Assembly: GCF_003441615.1 (NCBI RefSeq)
Contig: NZ_CP031842.1
Location: 2,173,501-2,237,500, forward strand
Direction: 5' to 3'
Source: Dechloromonas sp. HYN0024
Lineage (GTDB): Bacteria; Pseudomonadota; Gammaproteobacteria; Burkholderiales; Rhodocyclaceae
DNA: 64,000 bases
The position numbers and the translations under genes were made by a program. Below are positions 15,375-23,580 of the stretch, piece by piece (the stretch's first letter is position 1; each line of letters starts with the position of its first letter). The notes beneath the pieces were generated by a model, which saw only the letters and a list, made by a program, of their open reading frames with translations, made no database searches and was not told the origin of the DNA.

Positions 15375-15890
15375 TCAGGAATTACTCAAATCTTCGAGGA
15401 TGTAATCGCAAACATCCTGGGGCGTTGGGTTTTCCAGTGCCGACAGATATTTCAGGTGATATTTTGTATTCGCTAACAACGACGATATTTGCTTCAGTGT
15501 TTCCTTGCTGACAGTAGCGCGCTCGTCGACCTCAAGTTCGATCAACTGAAATGACGAAATGGCATTTCCCAGATAGTGCATAGAGGCGGTCATTGCAGCA
15601 CCATAAAGCTCGTGTTTTTCGTCCACAGAATCGTCGCTTCCATCGTATTTCTCGATAAACGCTGCGACGATATATGCCAGAAAGGATGCCAAGACCGCCA
15701 CAATGATCAGTATGGCAAGGCAAGCCTGAATCGGTGTTGCATCATCGACAAACAACACCTTTAGCCCCTGAAAGGCGAGCACACCAAGCATCGTTGACCC
15801 GAACACCAATGACGCAGCTTTCGCCGGCGAGCATAAGGTTTTTCCCATTTTTTTCTGTAGTGCCAAGTTCACAACATCCCCAACATTCAC
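15375..15890 (-). CDS. Uncharacterised two-helix membrane protein
   Basis: I do not recognise a family. The 171-residue protein has two membrane helices at about residues 26-48 and 57-80. Between them is a short loop with DDATPIQ, and a mainly helical cytosolic domain of about 85 residues follows. The start is uncertain: GTG at 15890, GTG at 15872 with GGGGA upstream, and ATG at 15848 are all in frame. Codon use is less GC-biased than in the neighbours. It is convergent with the TPM gene and lies 45 bases downstream of the sensor kinase gene. Confidence 0.65.
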   Translation of the reverse strand: MNVGDVVNLALQKKMGKTLCSPAKAASLVFGSTMLGVLAFQGLKVLFVDDATPIQACLAILIIVAVLASFLAYIVAAFIEKYDGSDDSVDEKHELYGAAMTASMHYLGNAISSFQLIELEVDERATVSKETLKQISSLLANTKYHLKYLSALENPTPQDVCDYILEDLSNS

Positions 15891-15935
15891 TCGTTATAAC
15901 AAAAGCATGAAGCCTTTTTCTTCAAGGCCGAACCA

Positions 15936-17936
15936 TCAGCCTTTCGGAATCCACAGTGTCACCGTCGTGCCCTCTCCGCTCTTGCTGACGATGTCGACAC
16001 GCCCTCCGTGCAGTTCAATAATTTCCCGGACGATGCTCATGCCCAGTCCGGTGCCTGGAATTTTTCCCGAGGTGTCAGCCCGGTAGAAGCGCTCGAAAAC
16101 TCGGGACACTTGATCCGGGGTCATGCCGATGCCGCGATCCGAGATGCGAATCCCGAGCAAACCGTCGGGCGAGCCTTCATTCGCGTCGATCAAGCCGACC
16201 AACACCTGATCACCGCAACCCGGAGAATATTTATAGGCGTTTGACAGGACGTTATTGACGGCCTGCATCAGTTTCTTGCGATCACCCCGGATCCAAAACT
16301 GCTGCGGATTGAAAATCTGCTGCCGGGTGTGTTCCCCCTCATTCGCCTTGAAATTACTGCTTACCTCAAGCAGCAATTCTCCTGCGTCGATGCGACTGAT
16401 ATTGAAGTCTTTGCCCTGCCGTTGCTCAATCCGAACCAGATCGAGCAATTCGTTGATGATCGATATCATCAACTCTGACTGGCGATGAATGATCGCCAGA
16501 GACTCGCCAACCTCCTCCGCCGGGAAGTCTGGCTGCATCATCAATTCAGCGAAGCCATAAATGTTGGCCATTGGTGTCCGTAGTTCGTGCGCAGCCGTCG
16601 ACAAAAACTCGCTTTTCAGTCGGTCCACTTCTGTCTCGTGGGTGATATCCCGAAAATAAAGAATCTGTGAAACGGCCTCAGCGTCGGCCATCCTGATGTC
16701 AACCTCAAGGACACGGTTGCCGGCGCCAGCCAGCTCAAACTGATGACGTGGGAATCGATCGGCATGATTGACCGAGCCGGCAGCCTGAGCGGCACGCATG
16801 GCCTCGAGGCCATTGAAGGGCTTTCCCGCGACCGACAATCTCCGCAGCTTCTCGGTAAAAGCATCCTCGTCGAGGCCGGCGATATCTCCCTTATCGAGAC
16901 CGGTCATGCGGCTGAAGGCGGGGCTGACATAGCTGACTCGTCGCTGCTTATCGAAGGAAAGGAAACCATCGGGACTCAGGGAGAAAATCACCGCCAACTG
17001 CTGACGAACCTCCTCCAGAGAGGAAAGGGAGCGGACCAGCATGACAAAGAACATCAGTATGATCAGGGTGATCGCAACCGCCCCGGTAAGCACTGTTGTG
17101 CGGTGCAGATGATGGGGTACGAGAATGTCACTTATAGAGTCGCCCTGGACGAAACTCAGCTGGTACTCCGGCAAACGGAAATAGCCGTAGATCCTTTCTT
17201 TGGCGTCGACGGCGGCTGTGACACGAAAGTTACCGGAGTCAGGTTCATTGGCGTCCAGATACGGAACGTTGCGCAATATCTTTCCCACACTTGAGTCGAC
17301 GGCCGGATAGCGCGCCATGATTTCGCCGGTGTTACGCACCACAGTGAGGACACTTTCCCCCTTGAGTCCGAGCTTGGCCGCAAAGCCAGCAAACTGTTCA
17401 GGACTGATCGAGACAACGAGAACGCCATTGAACTGGCCACTCCTGAAAATGGCACGGGTGAGCTGGATCGACCATTTCCCGGAAACCTTTCCCAACAGAG
17501 GCTTGCTGATGAAAAGGCGATCGGCATTTCCGGCCTCCTTGTGGATTCTGAAATGCTCTCTCTGGCTCAAATCGATCCGGTCGTTCGGCAGTGCCAGATT
17601 CGAATAGGCCAGGATGCCATCCCGATCAATCACTGCGACCTGAAAAGTGAGGTCGTCGATATTCTCCTGACGACGTTGAACGACATTGGAAAAGCTCTTC
17701 CAGTCGCCATCCCACTCATTTCGGACGTCGAGAATGAACTCGTTGATCCGCTTGAATGTAGATCGGGAGTATTCGGCAAACACATGCGCTTGCACCAAGG
17801 TTCGAACTTCTGCCTCATGCAAATGCGTTTCCCGACTACGGTAAAGTTCGTAGGTGGCCGCGACCCACACCAGGCTTATAGCCAAAATGACAATAAGGCT
17901 TATCTGGCGTTTGAGAAGGGAGCTTGGCTGGTTCAT
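15936..17936 (-). CDS. Membrane sensor histidine kinase with periplasmic sensor and PAS domain
   Basis: The 666-residue kinase starts at the ATG at 17936 (MNQPSSLLKRQISLIVILAI); a TTG at 17945 is the alternative. It has a membrane helix at 10-28 and a periplasmic PDC/dCache-like sensor at about 40-270. After a second helix at about 280-305 come a PAS domain at about 318-430 and HisKA with the phospho-His in TAAHELRTPMANIYGF. The ATPase domain has ISDRGIGMTPDQVSRVFERF and GTGLGMSIV. Its receiver partner is probably one of the REC proteins encoded upstream in the same cluster. The signal is unknown; PDC sensors often bind small organic acids or amino acids. Confidence 0.92.
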   Translation of the reverse strand: MNQPSSLLKRQISLIVILAISLVWVAATYELYRSRETHLHEAEVRTLVQAHVFAEYSRSTFKRINEFILDVRNEWDGDWKSFSNVVQRRQENIDDLTFQVAVIDRDGILAYSNLALPNDRIDLSQREHFRIHKEAGNADRLFISKPLLGKVSGKWSIQLTRAIFRSGQFNGVLVVSISPEQFAGFAAKLGLKGESVLTVVRNTGEIMARYPAVDSSVGKILRNVPYLDANEPDSGNFRVTAAVDAKERIYGYFRLPEYQLSFVQGDSISDILVPHHLHRTTVLTGAVAITLIILMFFVMLVRSLSSLEEVRQQLAVIFSLSPDGFLSFDKQRRVSYVSPAFSRMTGLDKGDIAGLDEDAFTEKLRRLSVAGKPFNGLEAMRAAQAAGSVNHADRFPRHQFELAGAGNRVLEVDIRMADAEAVSQILYFRDITHETEVDRLKSEFLSTAAHELRTPMANIYGFAELMMQPDFPAEEVGESLAIIHRQSELMISIINELLDLVRIEQRQGKDFNISRIDAGELLLEVSSNFKANEGEHTRQQIFNPQQFWIRGDRKKLMQAVNNVLSNAYKYSPGCGDQVLVGLIDANEGSPDGLLGIRISDRGIGMTPDQVSRVFERFYRADTSGKIPGTGLGMSIVREIIELHGGRVDIVSKSGEGTTVTLWIPKG

Positions 17937-17945
17937 ACCAGGCAA

Positions 17946-18836
17946 TTACACGGCGTGCGGCGACACATTGTCGACTCGGCCGGCATAGCGCGTGAATACG
18001 TTATTGGCATAGGCGCTTCGCGCTTCCATGCGCCCAAGAAGGGGCTGCAGAGTGTCGTCAATCTGAAGACCGAGTACCGTGCAGGCGGCACTCGAAAGGG
18101 AGGTGACGCGATTCTCGACCGGTGCGCCGATATCCAGCGCATTGGTTAATACCTCGGCAATACAGACCACCGGAACCAGTAGTTCGTTGAGCGCCGCTTC
18201 CGGTCGATGGTGATGCCGGATAGCGGCCACGATGTTGGCCGGCAGTTGCCAGTTTTCAGCCAGCCACGCCCCGATCTGGGCGTGGTCAACACCAAATTGT
18301 TCGCGTTCGGCGACCTCAATACCCACCGATTCAATAAAGGCAAACTGGATCGTCTCGGCGAAGGCCTTGGGGCAAAAACGATGCAGCCATAATTGGCCGA
18401 TGTCATGCAAAAGCCCGGTAATCAAGGCCATCTCCGAGAAAATAGGGGCTGAAATGTGCAATGCCAATTCATGCGCACTGACACCCACTGCGACACTGTG
18501 TTTCCAATAGCTGTCGGGCATGTCTTCATGCGTGCCGTTGACAAACATGGCCATGCTGCTGAGCAGCGAAATTTCACGAATCTGTGCCATGCCGATCAGC
18601 GAAGCGGCGGTATAGATATCACGGATGGTTGAGCGACTGCGGTAGGCAGCCCGATTGGCCTGCGACAGGACGCGTGCGGCAATTACCGGATCGTGAGTGA
18701 TGTAGTCGCACAGATCATGAAGATTGCTTTCCGGATCATCCAGCGTCGCCAGAATTTTCGTAACAATGCGTGGAAAACTGGGAAGTTTGGCTGACTTCGA
18801 GATGACGTCAGCCTTGGTTATTGGCGCTAATTGCAT
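17946..18836 (-). CDS. HDOD-domain signalling protein
   Basis: The 296-residue protein has an HDOD domain over about residues 15-210 (KLPSFPRIVTKILATLDDPES, SQANRAAYRSRSTIRDIYTAASLIG, LLHDIGQLWLHRFCPK). A helical C-terminal extension follows. HDOD proteins lack HD catalytic activity and act as protein-interaction switches in regulatory networks, including c-di-GMP ones. It lies two bases after the small gene at 18839 and 9 bases before the kinase ATG, so the cluster is compact. Confidence 0.9.
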   Translation of the reverse strand: MQLAPITKADVISKSAKLPSFPRIVTKILATLDDPESNLHDLCDYITHDPVIAARVLSQANRAAYRSRSTIRDIYTAASLIGMAQIREISLLSSMAMFVNGTHEDMPDSYWKHSVAVGVSAHELALHISAPIFSEMALITGLLHDIGQLWLHRFCPKAFAETIQFAFIESVGIEVAEREQFGVDHAQIGAWLAENWQLPANIVAAIRHHHRPEAALNELLVPVVCIAEVLTNALDIGAPVENRVTSLSSAACTVLGLQIDDTLQPLLGRMEARSAYANNVFTRYAGRVDNVSPHAV

Positions 18837-18838
18837 GG

Positions 18839-19165
18839 CTAGGCGTTCCGGTAAGTCAGTATCTGGTCAAACAGTGCCAACAGGGCCGGATCGCTCAAGT
18901 TGGCACCAGAGAATATTTCCATGATCCGATGCGCAACCTGGGCCGTATCGATAGCCACCTGCTCTTCACTTCGCCCATCCGGTTCGACGATAAAGATAAA
19001 CTCAGCATGATTGGCCGCCATCTGCGACAAATTATCTTCAGTCAGCACATGCCCTCGCGGCAGCGAAAAGCGGAGTTGCCCGTGGCGGTTGACGTCAAGC
19101 GGAGCTGCAAGGGTCATCCCTGCCATTGCTTCGGCCATGGGTAGGTAAATAGTCCGGTACCTCAT
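18839..19165 (-). CDS. Small protein resembling the domain that precedes HD-GYP modules
   Basis: The start at 19165 (MRYRTIYLPMAEAMAGMTL) has AGGA upstream; the earlier start at 19222 would overlap the HD-GYP gene. The 108-residue protein shows a short beta pattern, LPMAEAMAGMTLAAPLDVNRHG, then FSLPRGHVLTEDNLSQMAANHAEFIFIV. That resembles the small domain often found in front of HD-GYP domains. I infer a stand-alone version of it, working with its neighbours. No catalytic residues are visible. Confidence 0.7.
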   Translation of the reverse strand: MRYRTIYLPMAEAMAGMTLAAPLDVNRHGQLRFSLPRGHVLTEDNLSQMAANHAEFIFIVEPDGRSEEQVAIDTAQVAHRIMEIFSGANLSDPALLALFDQILTYRNA

Positions 19166-19187
19166 TGGATATTCCTGTTCCACTTCA

Positions 19188-20375
19188 TCATTCAATTGGG
19201 CTATCCACCAGATCGTCGGCAATTTTCGCGAAGGAAGAATGAATCTTCATGAAGGCATCGACGATCGCTGGATCAAAATGAGATCCGCGCCCCTTGGCGA
19301 TGATGTTGACCGCCAGACTGTGGGACATTTGAGGTTTATATACGCGCTTCGAAATGAGCGCATCATAGACATCGGCCAGGGCCATCAGCCTTGCTGGCAG
19401 GGGAATATCACTGCCGGAAAGACCATTTGGATAGCCACTACCATCCCATTTCTCATGATGGCCATAGGCAATTTCGCGGGCAACATGAAGGAATGAGTTG
19501 TACTCCCCGAGTTTGGCCTCGGCTGACAGGATCACGCTAAAACCATGCTCGACATGTGTCTTCATGATTTCAAATTCCGCTGCATCCAGGGTACCCTTCT
19601 TGAGCAGAATATGGTCTGGAATGGCGACTTTCCCGATGTCGTGCAACGGGGCTGATTTGTAGATCAGGTCAATGGTTTCGTCATCCAGCTGCGGGGCATA
19701 TTGGGGATTTTCGCGTAGCTTCAGGGCCAGTTCACGAACATAGTTTTGCGTCCGGCGCAAATGCCGCCCGGTTTCGTTATCGCGGGTTTCTGCGAGAGAC
19801 GAAAAAGCAATGATCGTTGCGTCCTGTGTCTTCGCCAATTGCCGCAACGCGGTCTGCAACTCGAGATTACGTTGCGCCAGTTCGGTGGTTCGTTCCGAAA
19901 CCCGATGGTCCAGCGCATCGTTCTGGCTGACCAGCATCCGGAGAACCCGGCCATGACTGACATGGTTGGCCACGCGGGCAAGCAGCAAGGCCGGCGACAG
20001 CGACTTCTCGATCATATCGAGCATGTCGGCCGACGCCCCGAATTCGACGTACTGAACGCCCCCGGGCTCGGTCAGGAAGACGATCGGAATATCGCGCAAT
20101 GCGGGAATTTTCCGAAGTGTTCGGCAGAGTTCCAGATCTTCGCTCGCCGGTTCGGCAACATCGATCATGATCAAATCGACCGGTGACTCGGTGTTCACAT
20201 GCCATATCACATCGTGAATATCGGCATATGCGTGGACGATGTGGCTGGCAGACAGGGCACCGACCACCGCCTGAGAATCTCCATCGGCCCTTTTCAGCAA
20301 AATCAGATCAGCCTGATCAGCCACAAACAGGGCATTGGCATACTCTACTGCAGCATTTTTCCCCATACAGTTCAT
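19188..20375 (-). CDS. Receiver/HD-GYP c-di-GMP phosphodiesterase
   Basis: The 395-residue protein has a divergent receiver at 12-135: D72 is kept (LIMIDVAEP), while the usual acidic pair is reduced to A19-D20. A coiled linker runs at about 150-185. The HD-GYP domain has HD at 245-246 (SAPLHDIGKVAIPD), H276/H279-like residues in MKTHVEHG, and DGSGYPNG at 311-318. HD-GYP enzymes hydrolyse c-di-GMP to pGpG or GMP with a di- or tri-iron site; ligands look complete. The first four codons overlap the end of the GGDEF gene, so cyclase and phosphodiesterase are made together. Confidence 0.92.
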   Translation of the reverse strand: MNCMGKNAAVEYANALFVADQADLILLKRADGDSQAVVGALSASHIVHAYADIHDVIWHVNTESPVDLIMIDVAEPASEDLELCRTLRKIPALRDIPIVFLTEPGGVQYVEFGASADMLDMIEKSLSPALLLARVANHVSHGRVLRMLVSQNDALDHRVSERTTELAQRNLELQTALRQLAKTQDATIIAFSSLAETRDNETGRHLRRTQNYVRELALKLRENPQYAPQLDDETIDLIYKSAPLHDIGKVAIPDHILLKKGTLDAAEFEIMKTHVEHGFSVILSAEAKLGEYNSFLHVAREIAYGHHEKWDGSGYPNGLSGSDIPLPARLMALADVYDALISKRVYKPQMSHSLAVNIIAKGRGSHFDPAIVDAFMKIHSSFAKIADDLVDSPIE

Positions 20376-21838
20376 GGTGCCTCACTCGTCAGCGGTCGCC
20401 CAGAATCATGGACAAAATGCACACTTCCACCCGCAAGCTTGGCCTGATACATGGCGATATCTGCGTATTTGAGGAGCGTTTCCTCGTCGTCGGTATGGCG
20501 TGGATATTCGGCGCAGCCCAGGCTGCCACCAATCGAGACCTGACCGTCATCAAGGTTGATCGGCTCGATCAACTGGTCGATCACGTTCCGGCAAAATCGC
20601 CGGATGTCGTCGCACCCGGACAGACCGGGTGCAATGATGACGAACTCGTCACCGCCTATGCGGGCCACGGTGTCACTTTCGCGGACAGACGCAGCAAGCC
20701 GCCGGCCGGCTTCATGCAACACACGGTCGCCGGCATGGTGACCCATCTGGTCGTTGATCGCCTTGAACCGATCGAGATCGACGAAGATCAACGTGAAGGG
20801 AGCCTCGTTACGCCTGGCGTTCGCTATCGTCTGTTGAAGGCGATCATGAAAAAGATGGCGATTCGGCAGCCCCGTCAGAGTGTCGTAATGGGCCAGGTAG
20901 GCAAGGCGCTTCTCGGCGCGCGCCAAACGCGAAATATCAGAAAAGATGGCAACGTAACTCAGAACGCGTCCGCAGTTGTCAGTCGCCGCACTGATCGTCT
21001 GCCATGCCGGATACATCTCGCCATTTTCCCTGCGGTTGTACATTTCCCCCTGCCATTTCCCGGTTTCGCGCAGGGTTCGCCAGAATTCCGCATAAAACGC
21101 CGAGTTATGAACCCCCGAGCGAAGCAGGCTGGCCTTTCTGCCAATGGCCTCATGAGCGGCATACCCGGTGATCTGGGAGAAAGCGGGATTGACGGCCACA
21201 ATTTCACCGTCGATATCGGTGATCATGACGCCTTCGGCTGCACTCTCGAACACCATGGTGGCGATTTTGGTGTCGATTTCGGCTTCACGAAGATAGGTTA
21301 TATTGCGCAAAATCCAGTGCAGTCCAAACAGCTCTCCATCGCGAAAGATACGAAAAGCGCTGGCAGCAACAATCAGGGGAAAGGAATCGTTTGCGGAATG
21401 GCGCAGGGTCAGTTCGCATTCCTCCTGCGCCCCGGATTTTCCGAACGTGCTGTTGGCACGCAGCTGGTTATACCGATCGATATGGTTCGGAAGTACCCAG
21501 TCAGCAAGGCTTTCGCCAGCCAGTCGCTGCGCTGGCGCGATGGCTGAGGCCGCCGGATTGCATTGCAGAATCACCCCGTTGCTGTCGGTAACGAGATGGA
21601 TATCGCGCGAACAGCGGACCATCTCATCAAGCTCATCGCGGCTTGATTTGAGCCACGCGCAGGTTCTCAGCAACTCCTGATTGATGGCTTCCAACGACGA
21701 GCCGCGTGCGATGCTTTGCCCGAGGTCCTCGGCATAGCGATAGAGTTGGTCACGCATCGCGACATCACTCGAATTTCCTGCGTCTGGCAGGGTCTGCCGG
21801 ATAGCCGGCAGAAGCGGAGACTGGTTTGCTGGAGTCAT
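20372..21838 (-). CDS. PAS-PAS-GGDEF diguanylate cyclase
   Basis: The 488-residue soluble protein has an N-terminal helical part and two PAS domains at about 75-195 and 200-315 (VITDIDGEIVAVNPAFSQIT in the second). The GGDEF domain has the intact loop GGDEF at 395-399 (VARIGGDEFVII). An inhibitory site RESD lies five residues before it, so it should be an active, product-inhibited cyclase. It has no EAL domain. It is translationally coupled by ATGA to the HD-GYP gene. Confidence 0.93.
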   Translation of the reverse strand: MTPANQSPLLPAIRQTLPDAGNSSDVAMRDQLYRYAEDLGQSIARGSSLEAINQELLRTCAWLKSSRDELDEMVRCSRDIHLVTDSNGVILQCNPAASAIAPAQRLAGESLADWVLPNHIDRYNQLRANSTFGKSGAQEECELTLRHSANDSFPLIVAASAFRIFRDGELFGLHWILRNITYLREAEIDTKIATMVFESAAEGVMITDIDGEIVAVNPAFSQITGYAAHEAIGRKASLLRSGVHNSAFYAEFWRTLRETGKWQGEMYNRRENGEMYPAWQTISAATDNCGRVLSYVAIFSDISRLARAEKRLAYLAHYDTLTGLPNRHLFHDRLQQTIANARRNEAPFTLIFVDLDRFKAINDQMGHHAGDRVLHEAGRRLAASVRESDTVARIGGDEFVIIAPGLSGCDDIRRFCRNVIDQLIEPINLDDGQVSIGGSLGCAEYPRHTDDEETLLKYADIAMYQAKLAGGSVHFVHDSGRPLTSEAP

Positions 21839-21850
21839 GAGATCAGCGCC

Positions 21851-22216
21851 TCACCGGGCCAATATTTCCTTGATCGCAGCCACCAGCTGGAGCGGACTGA
21901 AGGGCTTGATGAAATAAGCATCAGCCCCCAGCTTGGTACCATAGTCATAATCCTGGGCCTGGCCTCGGGCCGTAACCATGACGACGCGTGTTCCGCCAAG
22001 TTCCGGGTCGGACTTGATTGCTTCAAGCACCTGAAATCCGTCCATCGCCCCTGGCATCATGACATCGAGCACGACCAGTTGCGGCTTTCGGGAGCGGACC
22101 AGATCCAGGGCCGTAGCGCCATCCTCGGCCTCAATCACCTCAAAGCTTTTACCCAGGGTGATACGCACCAGACGGCGGATATCAGGATGGTCATCGACGA
22201 GTAGCACTGTCTTCAT
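21851..22216 (-). CDS. Single-domain response regulator (CheY-like)
   Basis: The 121-residue protein is a receiver only: KTVLLVDDHPDIRRLVRITLG with the acidic pair, phospho-acceptor in VVLDVMMPGAMDG, T in VMVTARG and K in FIKPFSPLQL. It carries no output domain, so it signals by protein contact. It lies 12 bases upstream of the PAS-GGDEF gene and is a candidate target of the kinase at 15936-17936. Confidence 0.93.
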   Translation of the reverse strand: MKTVLLVDDHPDIRRLVRITLGKSFEVIEAEDGATALDLVRSRKPQLVVLDVMMPGAMDGFQVLEAIKSDPELGGTRVVMVTARGQAQDYDYGTKLGADAYFIKPFSPLQLVAAIKEILAR

Positions 22217-22275
22217 GGCGTTGTTTGAAAACGATTGAATCGATCGTTATTGGGCAAATAAGGTAGCCGGAGGTG

Positions 22276-22887
22276 TTACAGGTAGGCAGCCCGACGCACG
22301 ACGATGTTGTTAACAATGGCCTTGAGCTGAAAAAACGGTACCGGCTTCGTAAAAACCGGAATCTCGGGGGGAAGGCCACCTAGGGCTTCAATCTGTACTT
22401 TGTCGAGGCCGGTCACAACCACAATCTCCAGCCCATCGCGAAATGATGAAGCGGCGAGCAAACGGATCATCTGAACACCATCCATGCCCGGCATCGATAG
22501 GTCGGTAATCATCAGATCAGGGGCGTCCTTGCCAACACGGATCAAACCATCGATACCATTGCCTGCCGTGATGACCTCAATTGGCAGGTTCCAGCGATCG
22601 ATTACGGTCCGGTAGAGCTTGATCAGGATGCTGTCGTCTTCGACGAGCAGGATCTTGATGGGATCGGCAGGTGTAACACTCGAACGATCAGCCGCTTGTT
22701 CAGGGGGGAGTCCATCGAGCACAAGTTGAACCGAGGCTCGACTGATACGACGATGACCGCCATAGGTCTTCCATGCTTCGAGCTGACCATTTTCAACCCA
22801 TAGTTGAGCGGTCCTCAACGAGATGCCGAGAATCTGGGCGGCCTCTCTGGTCGTCAGGTAAGCATTTTGGTTCCCTGTTAATGCCAT
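22276..22887 (-). CDS. Excisionase-type HTH fused to a receiver domain
   Basis: In this 203-residue protein, residues 10-60 form a MerR/excisionase-like winged helix (YLTTREAAQILGISLRTAQL, then WKTYGGHRRISRASV). Residues about 76-195 form a receiver (IKILLVEDDSILIKLYRTVI, phospho-acceptor in LMITDLSMPGMDG, K in VFTKPVPFF). The DNA-binding part precedes the receiver, the reverse of most response regulators. It is the first gene of the leftward signalling cluster and could autoregulate it. The receiver tail lacks any further output domain. Confidence 0.88.
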   Translation of the reverse strand: MALTGNQNAYLTTREAAQILGISLRTAQLWVENGQLEAWKTYGGHRRISRASVQLVLDGLPPEQAADRSSVTPADPIKILLVEDDSILIKLYRTVIDRWNLPIEVITAGNGIDGLIRVGKDAPDLMITDLSMPGMDGVQMIRLLAASSFRDGLEIVVVTGLDKVQIEALGGLPPEIPVFTKPVPFFQLKAIVNNIVVRRAAYL

Positions 22888-22919
22888 TTTTTGGATCCTG
22901 ATCTAACAATCATGTCCAA

Positions 22920-22948
22920 ATAATACGAATTAAACAGAAGAGCAAAAA
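22920..22948 (-). promoter_or_regulatory. Candidate promoter of the signalling cluster
   Basis: Leftward, TTTTTG (22948-22943) and TATTAT (22925-22920) are separated by 17 bases, about 33 bases upstream of the HTH-receiver start. The surrounding 250 bases (22888-23141) are clearly AT-rich compared with the rest of the window and contain no gene. Confidence 0.35.
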
Positions 22949-23141
22949 GAAAATATGAAACTAAATGATAAAAAATGATAAAATCAGATGCGATTTATAC
23001 ACATCTAAAAATTCACTGCAAAAAATTGGGTGATTTGAAGCGTCGATCGTTCGTTAATCAGGCTAGCTCAGCCAACGAATTTCAAAATATGTCAAAAATG
23101 GAGCCTCTGAGCATTGGCGTATCACTCCTCCGACACCAGCT

Positions 23142-23420
23142 CTACCCGTTGGCCAGCTGTTCAAAGCGCTGAAAGTCCCCTTCGCCAATCGCCACATTGA
23201 CCCGTTGCACCACCGCATGACTCGGGCCGCGCTGTGCCCAGACAATCAGATCCAGAACAGCAGCCTCCTCGCCGGCGACCATCGCCTCGACCCGACCGTC
23301 AGCCAGATTGCGCACCCAGCCAACAACGCTCAAGCGGCGCGCCTGCTCGACCATGGCCCAGCGATAGCCGACGCCCTGAACCCGACCTTCAACCATCAGA
23401 TGTCGTGCAATTTTTGCCAT
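23142..23420 (-). CDS. acyP: Acylphosphatase
   Basis: The 92-residue protein has the acylphosphatase signature [16 protein letters not shown] with catalytic Arg, and [15 protein letters not shown] with catalytic Asn. The enzyme hydrolyses acyl phosphates such as acetyl phosphate or carbamoyl phosphate in the cytosol. GGAG lies a few bases before the ATG at 23420. It is a single gene divergent from kup. Confidence 0.95.
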   Translation of the reverse strand: MAKIARHLMVEGRVQGVGYRWAMVEQARRLSVVGWVRNLADGRVEAMVAGEEAAVLDLIVWAQRGPSHAVVQRVNVAIGEGDFQRFEQLANG

Positions 23421-23580
23421 ACGCTTCTCCTAGCCACCCCATTTTCCCATGCCTGCATCTATACCAAAGCAGGTGGCAAAGTGCTAGATTGACGGACTTG
23501 CCGGAACGCTTTTCCAACAGATTCTTGCGACCCGGCAAGCGCATATAAAATACAGCGCCCAAGGCGCCTCAGGGGAACAC

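Noticed and set aside
20183..21547. 454-codon plus-strand open frame
   Set aside because: Antisense to the HD-GYP and GGDEF genes, whose motifs are complete on the other strand.
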